Of a stretch of DNA of 64,000 bases, positions 31,456 through 38,219 are shown piece by piece (position 1 is the first letter of the stretch; each line of letters opens with the position of its first letter). The position numbers and the translations under genes are program-made. Under the pieces are notes generated by a model. The model searched no databases, was not told where the DNA came from, and saw nothing but the letters and a program-made list of their open reading frames with translations. The stretch is from positions 537,009 through 601,008 of the forward strand of contig NZ_JAPKNI010000004.1 in the NCBI RefSeq assembly GCF_026343955.1, read 5' to 3'. The stretch is from Kaistia defluvii (GTDB lineage: Bacteria; Pseudomonadota; Alphaproteobacteria; Rhizobiales; Kaistiaceae).

Positions 31456-31896
31456 CTAGCTGATCGGACGCCAGCCACCCTCGGCCTGGCGACAGGCCGT
31501 GCCGCGCGCGACCTGCGGCTCTCCGCCCGCCCAGATCCGGTGCGTGTAGTCGCGGCAGTCATAGGCGTTGACGCGGTAGCGCGGCCCCGGAACCACCTCG
31601 CCGCGAAAGCCCTCGCGATCGCCGCGCCAGTCGATCGGCGAACCCGGCCGGCCATATTCGAGCGCCTGGAACTCCGCCTGCTCGGCGCGCTGGCGCTCCC
31701 GCTCGTCCAGTCCCCTGCCGATCGACTGCCCGGCGACGCCGCCGATCAGGGCGCCCGGCGGTGGGGCGGAACTGCGTCCGGCGGCGCCGACCGAATTGCC
31801 GAGCGTACCGGCCAGGCCGTCCCTGCCCCCTGCGCTGATGCAGCCGGCCAAGCTCGTCGCAACCAGTCCCAAGACAAGCCAAGCACCCAGCCGCAT
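31456..31896 (-). CDS. outer-membrane surface lipoprotein, 17-kDa-antigen-like
   Basis: A 146-residue lipoprotein. The lipobox TSLAGC puts the lipidated cysteine at residue 19. Next come a glycine-rich stretch (SAGGRDGLAGTLGNSVGAAG, then GALIGGVAGQSIGRGLDERE) that resembles the glycine-zipper segment of 17-kDa surface antigens, and a C-terminal domain with YRVNAYDCRDYTHRIW and GTACRQ that matches the rickettsial/rhizobial surface-antigen type. It probably lies in the outer membrane facing the periplasm. ATG 31896 is chosen because the lipobox then sits correctly. It is transcribed alone or after the FeuQ-like kinase. Confidence 0.82.
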   Translation of the reverse strand: MRLGAWLVLGLVATSLAGCISAGGRDGLAGTLGNSVGAAGRSSAPPPGALIGGVAGQSIGRGLDERERQRAEQAEFQALEYGRPGSPIDWRGDREGFRGEVVPGPRYRVNAYDCRDYTHRIWAGGEPQVARGTACRQAEGGWRPIS

Positions 31897-31998
31897 GATC
31901 AACCACCCCGTATGTGCCAGCGATTCGAGGGAACGCCCCCCGAGCCGCGGATTCGCAGATCCGATACCAGCATGGCGGAAATGCGATTCCAAACCAAC

Positions 31999-33360
31999 TC
32001 AGCCGGCGGGCAGCCGGACTTCCGCGCGCAGTCCACCGAGCGGCGAGCGATCCATCTCGAAGGCTCCCTCATAGAGCGAGGCCAGATCGGTGACGATCGA
32101 CAGGCCCAGGCCGGAACCCGGCTTGCTCTCGTCGAGCCGCTTGCCGCGCCGGGTCGCCTCCAGCCTCTCCGCTTCGGTCAATCCGGGGCCGTCATCATCG
32201 ACGCGGATCACCAGCGACCCGTCGATCTCGCCGACCGCCGGGATATAGGCGACCTCGATGGCGACTTTGGACGCGGCCCATTTGCAGGCATTGTCGACGA
32301 GGTTGCCGACCATTTCCTCGAGATCCTGCTGCTCGCCGCGGAAGCGCGCGTCCGGCGCGGTGCGCAGGTCGATGGAAAGGCCACGATCCTCGTGGATGCG
32401 GCGCATCGCCCGGACCAGCCGCGCCAGAACCGGCTCGACCTCGGTGACCGCGCCGATCACCTGCGAGCGCGCCGCGATGCGGGCACGGTCAAGATGATGA
32501 TTGATCTGCATCCGCATGATCTCGGCCTGCTCGCCGACCTTGGCCGAAAGCCGGCCCTGATCCGAGCGGGCCTCGTTGGTGATGACGCTGAGCGGCGTCT
32601 TCAACGCATGCGCGAGATTTCCGACATGGGTGCGCGCGCGCTCGATGATCTGCTGGTTAGATGCCATCAGCGCGTTGAGCTCCCTGGCGAGCGGCTCGAT
32701 CTCGGCCGGGAACGGTCCATCGAGGGTCTGCTCCTTGCCGCTTCGCAGCGCCGCGAGCCCCCGCCGCACCTTCTCGAGCGGCCGCAGGCCCCATCGGATC
32801 TGGAACGCCGTGGAAGCAACCAGGCCGATGCCGAAGACGGCCAGCGTCAGCGCGACACTGGCGCGAAAATCGGCGATCTCCTCCTTGAGCTCCGACGCGT
32901 TGCCGGCGACCAGCACGTCATAACGGTGGTCGACGTCGAAGGTAATGGTCCGCTGCAGGACACGCAATTGCTGCTTGTCCGGCCCTTCCATCGTCGCCTG
33001 CTCGACGCCATCGACGGAGTTGCGCGACGTCGCGTTGGCGATGTCCAGCGTGTCGGTGGACAGCGAGCGCGAGGCGAGCAGCACCGGTCCATTGACCTGG
33101 CGGATCTGCCAGTACCAGCCGGAATAGATCAGCTCGAAGCGCTGCTCGCCGAGATTGCCGGGGTCGCCCAATTGCCCGGGCGCCTGGGTAGCGAGATTGC
33201 CGACCAGGGTCTTAAGATAGACGGAAAGCCGCTCGTCGAAGGCACGCTCGACCGTATCGCGGTAGAGCGAGGTCAGGATCACGCCGGCTACGACCAAGGC
33301 GATCGCGCTCCAGAGCGACGCGCCGGCGATCAGCCGAAACGCGAGCGAATTGACCCGCAT
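31999..33360 (-). CDS. PhoQ/FeuQ-like sensor histidine kinase
   Basis: A 453-residue inner-membrane kinase with helices at about 10-32 and 168-188, a periplasmic sensor domain between them, a HAMP region, the phosphoacceptor His251 in NLAHALKTPLSVI and an ATPase domain (NLVDNACKWA, DDDGPGL, GSGLGLSIV). The AHALKTP motif is the one found in PhoQ/FeuQ kinases rather than the more common SHELRTP. It starts one base after the response-regulator stop. In Sinorhizobium, FeuPQ controls cyclic glucan export and ion-related genes; the name here is by similarity of motif and context. Confidence 0.85.
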   Translation of the reverse strand: MRVNSLAFRLIAGASLWSAIALVVAGVILTSLYRDTVERAFDERLSVYLKTLVGNLATQAPGQLGDPGNLGEQRFELIYSGWYWQIRQVNGPVLLASRSLSTDTLDIANATSRNSVDGVEQATMEGPDKQQLRVLQRTITFDVDHRYDVLVAGNASELKEEIADFRASVALTLAVFGIGLVASTAFQIRWGLRPLEKVRRGLAALRSGKEQTLDGPFPAEIEPLARELNALMASNQQIIERARTHVGNLAHALKTPLSVITNEARSDQGRLSAKVGEQAEIMRMQINHHLDRARIAARSQVIGAVTEVEPVLARLVRAMRRIHEDRGLSIDLRTAPDARFRGEQQDLEEMVGNLVDNACKWAASKVAIEVAYIPAVGEIDGSLVIRVDDDGPGLTEAERLEATRRGKRLDESKPGSGLGLSIVTDLASLYEGAFEMDRSPLGGLRAEVRLPAG

Positions 33361-33361
33361 G

Positions 33362-34051
33362 TCAGTCGGCGCCGCCGCCGGCCGTTGCCGTTCCCGGCGT
33401 CACCACCCGGTAGCCGAGACCGCGCACCGTCTCGATCAGATCGCCCGAAACCTTCTTTCGCAGCCGGCCGACGAACACCTCGATGGTGTTGGAATCGCGA
33501 TCGAAGTCCTGGTCGTAAAGATGCTCGATCAGTTCGGTGCGCGACACGACGCGGTCGCGATGGTGCATCAGATATTCGAGCACCTTGTATTCGTGCGCCG
33601 TGAGCTTGACGGGGTTTCCATCGACCGTGACGCGGCCGGATTTGGTGTCGATGCGAACCGGGCCGCATTCGATCTCGTTGGTGGCATGGCCGGCGGCGCG
33701 GCGCACCAGGGCGCGGATGCGGGCGAGCACCTCCTCGATGTGGAAGGGCTTGGCGACATAATCGTCGGCGCCGGCGTCGATGCCCTGCACCTTGTCGCTC
33801 CAGCGATCGCGCGCGGTCAGGATGAGTACCGGCATCTTGCGGCCGGCCCGGCGCCACGCCTCCAGCACGCTGATGCCATCCATGCGTGGCAGGCCGATGT
33901 CGAGCACGACCGCGTCATAGGGTTCGGTATCGCCGAGGAAATGACCATCCTCGCCATCCCTCGCGGAATCCACGACATAGCCGGCCGTCTTCAGGGCCTC
34001 GGTGAGCTGGCGGTTCAGGTCCGGATCGTCTTCAACGACGAGAATGCGCAT
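33362..34051 (-). CDS. PhoP/FeuP-like response regulator
   Basis: A 229-residue OmpR-family regulator. The receiver has EDD (7-9), phosphoacceptor Asp51 in AVVLDIGLP and the AKPFHIEEV lysine. The winged helix carries LTAHEYKVLEYLMHHRDRVV and ETVRGLGYRV. It starts at ATG 34051, 4 bases after the PepSY gene, and is followed without a gap by its kinase, giving a three-gene operon of small periplasmic protein, regulator and sensor. Confidence 0.92.
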   Translation of the reverse strand: MRILVVEDDPDLNRQLTEALKTAGYVVDSARDGEDGHFLGDTEPYDAVVLDIGLPRMDGISVLEAWRRAGRKMPVLILTARDRWSDKVQGIDAGADDYVAKPFHIEEVLARIRALVRRAAGHATNEIECGPVRIDTKSGRVTVDGNPVKLTAHEYKVLEYLMHHRDRVVSRTELIEHLYDQDFDRDSNTIEVFVGRLRKKVSGDLIETVRGLGYRVVTPGTATAGGGAD

Positions 34052-34055
34052 TTCC

Positions 34056-34370
34056 CTAGCGTCCCATGATCGAGCCGCTGCGTGCATCGACGCGCACGCG
34101 CTTCACCTCGCCGCCACTGCCAAGCACGTTGACGATGTAGACGAGGCGATTGCCGGCCCTGCAGAGTTGCGCCGAAACCACTTCGCCGCCATCCGCCAGT
34201 GAACCACGGATTTCGCTCAAAGATATGGCGTCGCCGTTCTGGACGGCCTGACGCGCCTCGCCCTGCGACAGGCACGTATCGCCATATGCCGCGGACGGAC
34301 CGTATCCGGGGGACCCGAACCAGACGAACATGGCGGCCAGAAAGAGGATTGCGATGAAGTTCTTCGACAT
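34056..34370 (-). CDS. PepSY-domain periplasmic protein
   Basis: A 104-residue exported protein: a signal peptide of about 28 residues (MSKNFIAILFLAAMFVWFG), then a PepSY-type fold (LSQGEARQAVQNGDAISLSE, LVYIVNVLGSGGEVKRVRVD, ending SGSIMGR). Two cysteines could form a disulphide. The position directly before a FeuP/FeuQ-like pair resembles rhizobial feuN-feuP-feuQ, in which a small periplasmic protein holds the sensor kinase in check; that role is inferred. The GTA holin-like gene ends 65 bases upstream on the same strand with no visible terminator, so read-through is possible. Confidence 0.8.
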   Translation of the reverse strand: MSKNFIAILFLAAMFVWFGSPGYGPSAAYGDTCLSQGEARQAVQNGDAISLSEIRGSLADGGEVVSAQLCRAGNRLVYIVNVLGSGGEVKRVRVDARSGSIMGR

Positions 34371-34435
34371 GCCCCCGTCCTAGGCGTGTCCATATGAACA
34401 CGATCTGAATGCCGGCAACTTTCACGCGAACCGTA

Positions 34436-34819
34436 TCACTTTCCACCAATGGGCGCGCGCGCCATCCAACGGCCGTAGAGCGTCAGCCCGGCGCCGACGA
34501 GCGTTCCGATCGCCACGGCGATCTGGCCGAGCGACGCCTGATCCTCGGCCGAGATCGAATGGCCGAAAACGAGACCCAGGATCGGCGCCAGCGCGGCGAT
34601 GATCGCGCTCCAGGTGACGCGCGAAGCGTACCACGGCTCGGCGTTCGACGCATGGATCACGGCGGGGTCGGCGGCAACCTCCGCGATGATGGCCTTGGTG
34701 ATGCGCGGCGCCATGTCGGGCGTAAGCGGATTGTCCGCTCGGCCGGCCATGCGATTGACCGCGCCTTCCAGCGCGCCGAGGACGATATCGACGGGATTGA
34801 GCGTGGGCAGCCGGATCAT
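34436..34819 (-). CDS. holin-like GTA lysis protein
   Basis: A 127-residue protein with a polar N-terminal half and two C-terminal membrane helices (about 68-86 and 96-116), ending RWMARAPIGGK. The start codon overlaps the endolysin stop as TGATG, so the pair is co-translated. Small size, membrane helices and pairing with a lysozyme gene point to a holin that releases particles. I cannot match it to a named holin family with confidence. In R. capsulatus the GTA holin and endolysin genes are also adjacent, but at a separate locus. Confidence 0.65.
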   Translation of the reverse strand: MIRLPTLNPVDIVLGALEGAVNRMAGRADNPLTPDMAPRITKAIIAEVAADPAVIHASNAEPWYASRVTWSAIIAALAPILGLVFGHSISAEDQASLGQIAVAIGTLVGAGLTLYGRWMARAPIGGK

Positions 34820-35706
34820 CAGGACCTCCAGAGCCGGATCAGGGAACGGATTTCGTCGCGGTGGCGCCAGCCGACAATGGCCAGCGCGCCAAGGGCCAGC
34901 AGCGCCACGGCCAGGACGATCGCTCCGGGCGGCAGGGCAGGATCGATGGCGGATCCATCGACGGGCACGACGCCAGCGCCCCCGGTGGCCAGCGCGCCGC
35001 CGGCGGCGGTCGCCGCCAGCGCTTTCCGCGCCGCGACGACCCGGGCGATCTGCGCCCGCGTCGCCGGGCCGACAATGCCGTCGACGGTGAGGTTCGGATG
35101 GGCCGCCTGGAAGGCGCGAACCGCCTTTTCCGTCTCGGCTCCGAACCGGCCGTCGATCGGCCCCGCCTCGATGCCGGCCTTCACAAGCTCCGCCTGCAGG
35201 GCGCGCACCGCCTCTCCGGCATCGCCGAGGCGAAGGGCTGCGAACCCGGCTGGCTGAAGGATGCGGCGTCCCAGAAGGATGAGGTCCGCCTCGCGCGCCC
35301 GGCGACGCGACAGGCCTTCGACGACCCGGCCTCCCGCCTTGTTCCAGGCGACGATGCCGGCTCGCGCCGCGATCGCGTCGCCCTCGCGCCAGGCCTTCAC
35401 CCAGGAGGCGCGCGCGATCGCGCCGGTGTTGAAATGAAACGACACCGCGCCGTCGAAGGCATGCGCCGGCGCGCCCGGCATCGCGGCGGCAACGGCTGGC
35501 TCGTAGCGGCTGGCCAGCGCGGCCGCGAGAAGCCGCCGGCTCTCCACGCGGGTGATCACCATGCCGGCCTTGGGCGCTACCACGCCGGACGCCGCCGTCA
35601 GGCCCACGCCGATGGTCCATACCCCGGCCACGTCGCGGTAAGCGCGCAGCACCTCGCCCTCTTCGGCGACGAGCTGCTCCAGCCCCGCCGGCGTGATTTC
35701 AGCCAT
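34819..35706 (-). CDS. GH24 endolysin with peptidoglycan-binding domain and C-terminal membrane anchor
   Basis: A 295-residue lysozyme. The N-terminal domain shows the T4-type catalytic set at the expected spacing: Glu16, Asp25 and Thr31 in EEGEVLRAYRDVAGVWTIG. A peptidoglycan-binding domain of the PG_binding_1 type covers about residues 158-222 (LGDAGEAVRALQAEL, IDGRFGAETEKAVRAFQ, VDGIVGPATR). An Ala/Gly-rich linker and one hydrophobic helix at 262-280 end the protein. The enzyme probably cuts the cell wall for GTA release. A C-terminal membrane anchor is unusual for a GH24 endolysin and suggests holin-controlled release or display. ATG 35706 lies about 180 bases after the spike-fibre gene. 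Confidence 0.88.
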   Translation of the reverse strand: MAEITPAGLEQLVAEEGEVLRAYRDVAGVWTIGVGLTAASGVVAPKAGMVITRVESRRLLAAALASRYEPAVAAAMPGAPAHAFDGAVSFHFNTGAIARASWVKAWREGDAIAARAGIVAWNKAGGRVVEGLSRRRAREADLILLGRRILQPAGFAALRLGDAGEAVRALQAELVKAGIEAGPIDGRFGAETEKAVRAFQAAHPNLTVDGIVGPATRAQIARVVAARKALAATAAGGALATGGAGVVPVDGSAIDPALPPGAIVLAVALLALGALAIVGWRHRDEIRSLIRLWRS

Positions 35707-35735
35707 GCCCAATCTCCGCTCTGCGAGGCGCGCGA

Positions 35736-35753
35736 AATTTTTCAAGAAAAATT
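35736..35753. promoter_or_regulatory. perfect AT-rich palindrome before the endolysin gene
   Basis: AATTTTTCAAGAAAAATT has perfect 8-base arms around AA and stands out in GC-rich surroundings. It lies 30 bases upstream of the endolysin start, where an operator or a promoter element controlling lysis could sit. It does not match the LexA box used by alphaproteobacteria. Confidence 0.35.
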
Positions 35754-35835
35754 GAAAGGCCCGGGAACCGTTGCCACGCTGCGGTGTTGATATCGCGAGA
35801 TGCTCAGGCAACTCATCCCAGGCCAAAAGCCGAAA

Positions 35836-35877
35836 AGAACCCGCCGCTCCCCCCCCAGCGGCGGGTTCTCTTTTTTT
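35836..35877. terminator. strong (bi)directional intrinsic terminator between spike and lysis genes
   Basis: AGAACCCGCCGCT and AGCGGCGGGTTCT form a perfect 13-bp stem around eight Cs. On the plus strand it is followed by C and seven Ts; on the minus strand by TTTTCGGCTTTT. It ends the minus-strand spike transcript 9 bases after the fibre stop. The plus-strand orientation is the better match to an intrinsic terminator, although no plus-strand gene is visible upstream. Confidence 0.85.
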
Positions 35878-35885
35878 CACCCCTG

Positions 35886-37244
35886 TCAGTACGGCGCGAT
35901 CACCGCACCCGGCGAGACGATTTGCGCCTGCCCTTCGCCCGCCCGGTGCGCACGCACCCAAACCGCCGAGGCGTCGCTGGCAACCAGCGACCGGGCCGAG
36001 CCGGACGACCTGGTCCGCTCCAGCCAGAACATCGCCGTTTCCTGGGTGTTGAAATCGACGGGCGCGACCGCCCCGCCGCGCGGACCGTCGCCGAGACTGT
36101 CGCGCGCCTCGGTACCGAGGCACCAGAGCCGCGACTCCCCGTTGGACACGACATTGCCGCCGAAATTGTCATGATAGAGCCCGCCCACGTCGATGCCGAC
36201 CAGCCCGTCATGGCTGGTCAGCCCGTTGTTGGACTGGCTGACATAGCGGCCATTGCCATACGCCCGACAATCGACCGACAGATGGTACAGCGAGGGCGTG
36301 CCACCCTGCCCCCAATGGAAATTGAAGCCGTCCTTGGCGTTGGAGGCAGCGATGCAACGCACCAGGACGACAAGGCCGGTGGTGTCGAAGATACGGAAGC
36401 CGTCATAGAGATGGCTCGGACCGCCGGCATATCGGGCGGAACAATCGACGAAAACCAGCGACCGCGTCGCCACGCCCTGGACAACCACGCCACCATTGGC
36501 CCCGCCCTGGAAATCGAAGCCCTCGAGATAGACCGACTGGGCGGTGCCATCGAGTGCGAAGGCGTCGACGACGAGCAGCACGCGGGTGTTGGCATTGGTC
36601 GGTGCAGCGCCATCGGCACGATGCACGTAGAGCGTGCCGCCGACCTGCGCCCAGGATCCGGCCGTCGCGTTGCAACTCGCCGCATCCGCCACCCGCGCCA
36701 GTTCCCCCGGTTCGCCAAACGAATTGGGATGAGCCAGATCGAGTACGGCAGTCACGTTGGAGCGGGCGACCGCGTAGCAATTACCGTAGGTGCCATCCGG
36801 CGAAGCCGGCCAGCCGAGGTCCCCGCCGGCCCAGCAGGTCACCCGGCCGCCCACCGCGCGATAGGCCACCGGCTGGGTCGGGATCACCATCGGACCGCTA
36901 TTGGTGAAGCTGTTGGCGCGCGGATAGACGCCGGCCTTCACGGACACCTGGAACGGAACGCCGCCGGCATTGCCAAGCTGGGTCGCGACGTAGATCGACT
37001 TTACCGCCGCGCCCCAGCTGGTGCCGGCATTGCCGTCATTGCCGGTGGCAAGGTCGACGAAGTAGCTCGGGCCGGCCAACGCGGCGGTCGCATAGGCTTC
37101 CGGCCTGACATCGCAGAGATAGCGGCTTCCGCGCTGGCGGATGGCCAGCGGATGGTCGGCGAAGGGGAAGCCGAGGCCGGAAGGCGGCGCCACGCGCCGC
37201 CCGGCCCGCGTCCGCGCCGTGATGCCGAGACGAGGCATCCGCAT
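35886..37244 (-). CDS. GTA head-spike fibre, right-handed beta-helix protein
   Basis: A 452-residue protein. After a short N-terminal adaptor region (residues 1-60) comes [20 protein letters not shown], the start signature of bacterial and phage beta-helix proteins, then a long run of beta-helix rungs rich in Val/Asp/Asn/Gly (VYLEGFDFQGGANGGVVVQG, LVFVDCSARYAGG). Position directly after the spike-base gene, with a TGATG overlap, matches the R. capsulatus head-spike pair rcc01079/rcc01080 (GhsA/GhsB), which binds capsule on recipient cells. Sequence divergence in the rungs is expected because this part recognises the host surface. The frame is set by the overlap; a longer upstream reading has no plausible homology. 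Confidence 0.8.
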   Translation of the reverse strand: MRMPRLGITARTRAGRRVAPPSGLGFPFADHPLAIRQRGSRYLCDVRPEAYATAALAGPSYFVDLATGNDGNAGTSWGAAVKSIYVATQLGNAGGVPFQVSVKAGVYPRANSFTNSGPMVIPTQPVAYRAVGGRVTCWAGGDLGWPASPDGTYGNCYAVARSNVTAVLDLAHPNSFGEPGELARVADAASCNATAGSWAQVGGTLYVHRADGAAPTNANTRVLLVVDAFALDGTAQSVYLEGFDFQGGANGGVVVQGVATRSLVFVDCSARYAGGPSHLYDGFRIFDTTGLVVLVRCIAASNAKDGFNFHWGQGGTPSLYHLSVDCRAYGNGRYVSQSNNGLTSHDGLVGIDVGGLYHDNFGGNVVSNGESRLWCLGTEARDSLGDGPRGGAVAPVDFNTQETAMFWLERTRSSGSARSLVASDASAVWVRAHRAGEGQAQIVSPGAVIAPY

Positions 37245-37501
37245 CAGATCCACCCGACCAGCGTCGCCGTCGTGCCGGTCGCCAGCACCCGCACGGCGCG
37301 GATCGGCAGGACATCGCCGGCATAGCGGCTGTAGGTGATATCGACGCCGCCTTCGTCGCGCAGCACGGCGTTGCCATCGGTCTGGAAAACCAGCGCGCGA
37401 GGACGAACAACGAGATCCGCGCTGTCCGAAGGCGAAACGGCGAAGTGGCGCGTCGCCGGACCCGAAAGGCCCGACGCCACCCCGGCAAAGGGATCGCTCA
37501 T
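37244..37501 (-). CDS. spike base protein, Rcc01079 family
   Basis: An 85-residue protein starting MSDPFAGVASGLSGPA. The conserved family pattern is visible: a short N-terminal tail, ATRHFAVSPSDSADL, a beta-rich body with ITYSRYAGDVLPIRAVRVL and the ending ATGTTATLVGW. In R. capsulatus this protein forms the base of the GTA head spike and attaches the fibre to the capsid. ATG 37501 has GGAG 8-9 bases upstream; an in-frame ATG at 37513 is the alternative. Confidence 0.85.
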   Translation of the reverse strand: MSDPFAGVASGLSGPATRHFAVSPSDSADLVVRPRALVFQTDGNAVLRDEGGVDITYSRYAGDVLPIRAVRVLATGTTATLVGWI

Positions 37502-37707
37502 GATGATCTCCATGGTTCTTGTTCATGGGTTTTGGTTCATGGGTTGCGCATCCGGCGGAGCCGGTTTCTTGGGGACGAAGAGCCCTCACCCCAGCCCTCT
37601 CCGGCGCGCGGGAGCGGGAGAAGCAAGGCCCCGGAGGCGAGCGCCTGAGGCCCTCGCCCTCGCCCCACACTCGTCCTCGCCCCCACTCGCCCTCGCCCCA
37701 CACTCGC

Positions 37708-37827
37708 CGTCATCCTCGCGAAGGCGAGGATCCATGCAGACGGGCTTGCTTGGGGCCAGGCGCTCGAAGATCCTTCGAAACGCCCCGGGCGTCGGATGAA
37801 TGGGTCCTCGCCTGCGCGAGGATGACG
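37708..37827. repeat. RIME-like element, copy 2, within a 379-bp repeat-rich gap
   Basis: CGTCATCCTCGCG and CGCGAGGATGACG bound a 120-bp element containing two hairpins (37711-37732 and 37802-37825). The whole gap 37502-37880 between the DUF2793 and spike-base genes has no gene. It also holds a CCTCACCCCAGCCCTCTCC palindrome near 37583 and a direct repeat of CCTCGCCCTCGCCCCACACT around 37652 and 37684. Confidence 0.7.
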
Positions 37828-37880
37828 CCGGAGGTGGAGGATGCGTCGAAGCAACGGACAGGGAAATGAGCCAGACCGCG

Positions 37881-38219
37881 TCACACGCTCGCCCAGCCCG
37901 CCGCCTTCCGCACGATCACTGTCTCGGTCACCTTGTCGAAGGCGAGCCAGCCGATCTCGGGCGTGGCGAACCACCAGGCGCCATCGGCGTAGACGGCGAG
38001 ATCGCCGCCCTGCCCGGCCCAGTCGCCGGTCGGGCTGGGTCCGAGCAGATGGCGTTCACCCTCGGCCGGGGAGCCCGGCGGCGCGACCGCATCGACGGCC
38101 TCGACCGCGAGTTGGACCAGCCCGTCGAGACGGCGCAGCGCCTCGTTGTGGGTGACGTGCTTCTGGGCCTGCGAGGGCGCGAGATAGGGCAGCCCGAGAT
38201 GGGCGGTCTGGTCAGCCAT
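37881..38219 (-). CDS. DUF2793 phage/GTA tail-associated protein
   Basis: A 112-residue protein of the DUF2793 type: LGLPYLAPSQAQKHVTHNEALRRLD is the hallmark N-terminal segment (here split: LGLPYLAPSQAQKHV and HNEALRRLD), followed by a beta-rich tail with GDWAGQGGDLAVYADGAWWF. Such proteins lie directly behind the megatron gene in many alphaproteobacterial GTA clusters and are thought to be tail or spike accessory parts. ATG 38219 is chosen; it overlaps the megatron stop by 8 bases and has GGAG upstream. Some family members carry an extra C-terminal domain that is missing here. Confidence 0.85.
   Translation of the reverse strand: MADQTAHLGLPYLAPSQAQKHVTHNEALRRLDGLVQLAVEAVDAVAPPGSPAEGERHLLGPSPTGDWAGQGGDLAVYADGAWWFATPEIGWLAFDKVTETVIVRKAAGWASV

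Noticed and set aside
35836..35877. 3' end of a tRNA or other structural RNA
   Set aside because: The upstream sequence does not fold into a tRNA cloverleaf and lacks a CCA-adjacent acceptor stem; a plain terminator explains the hairpin.
37583..37827. CRISPR-like array in the repeat-rich gap
   Set aside because: Repeats are palindromic, of different kinds, unevenly spaced and present only once or twice each; there are no unique spacers of constant length and no cas genes.
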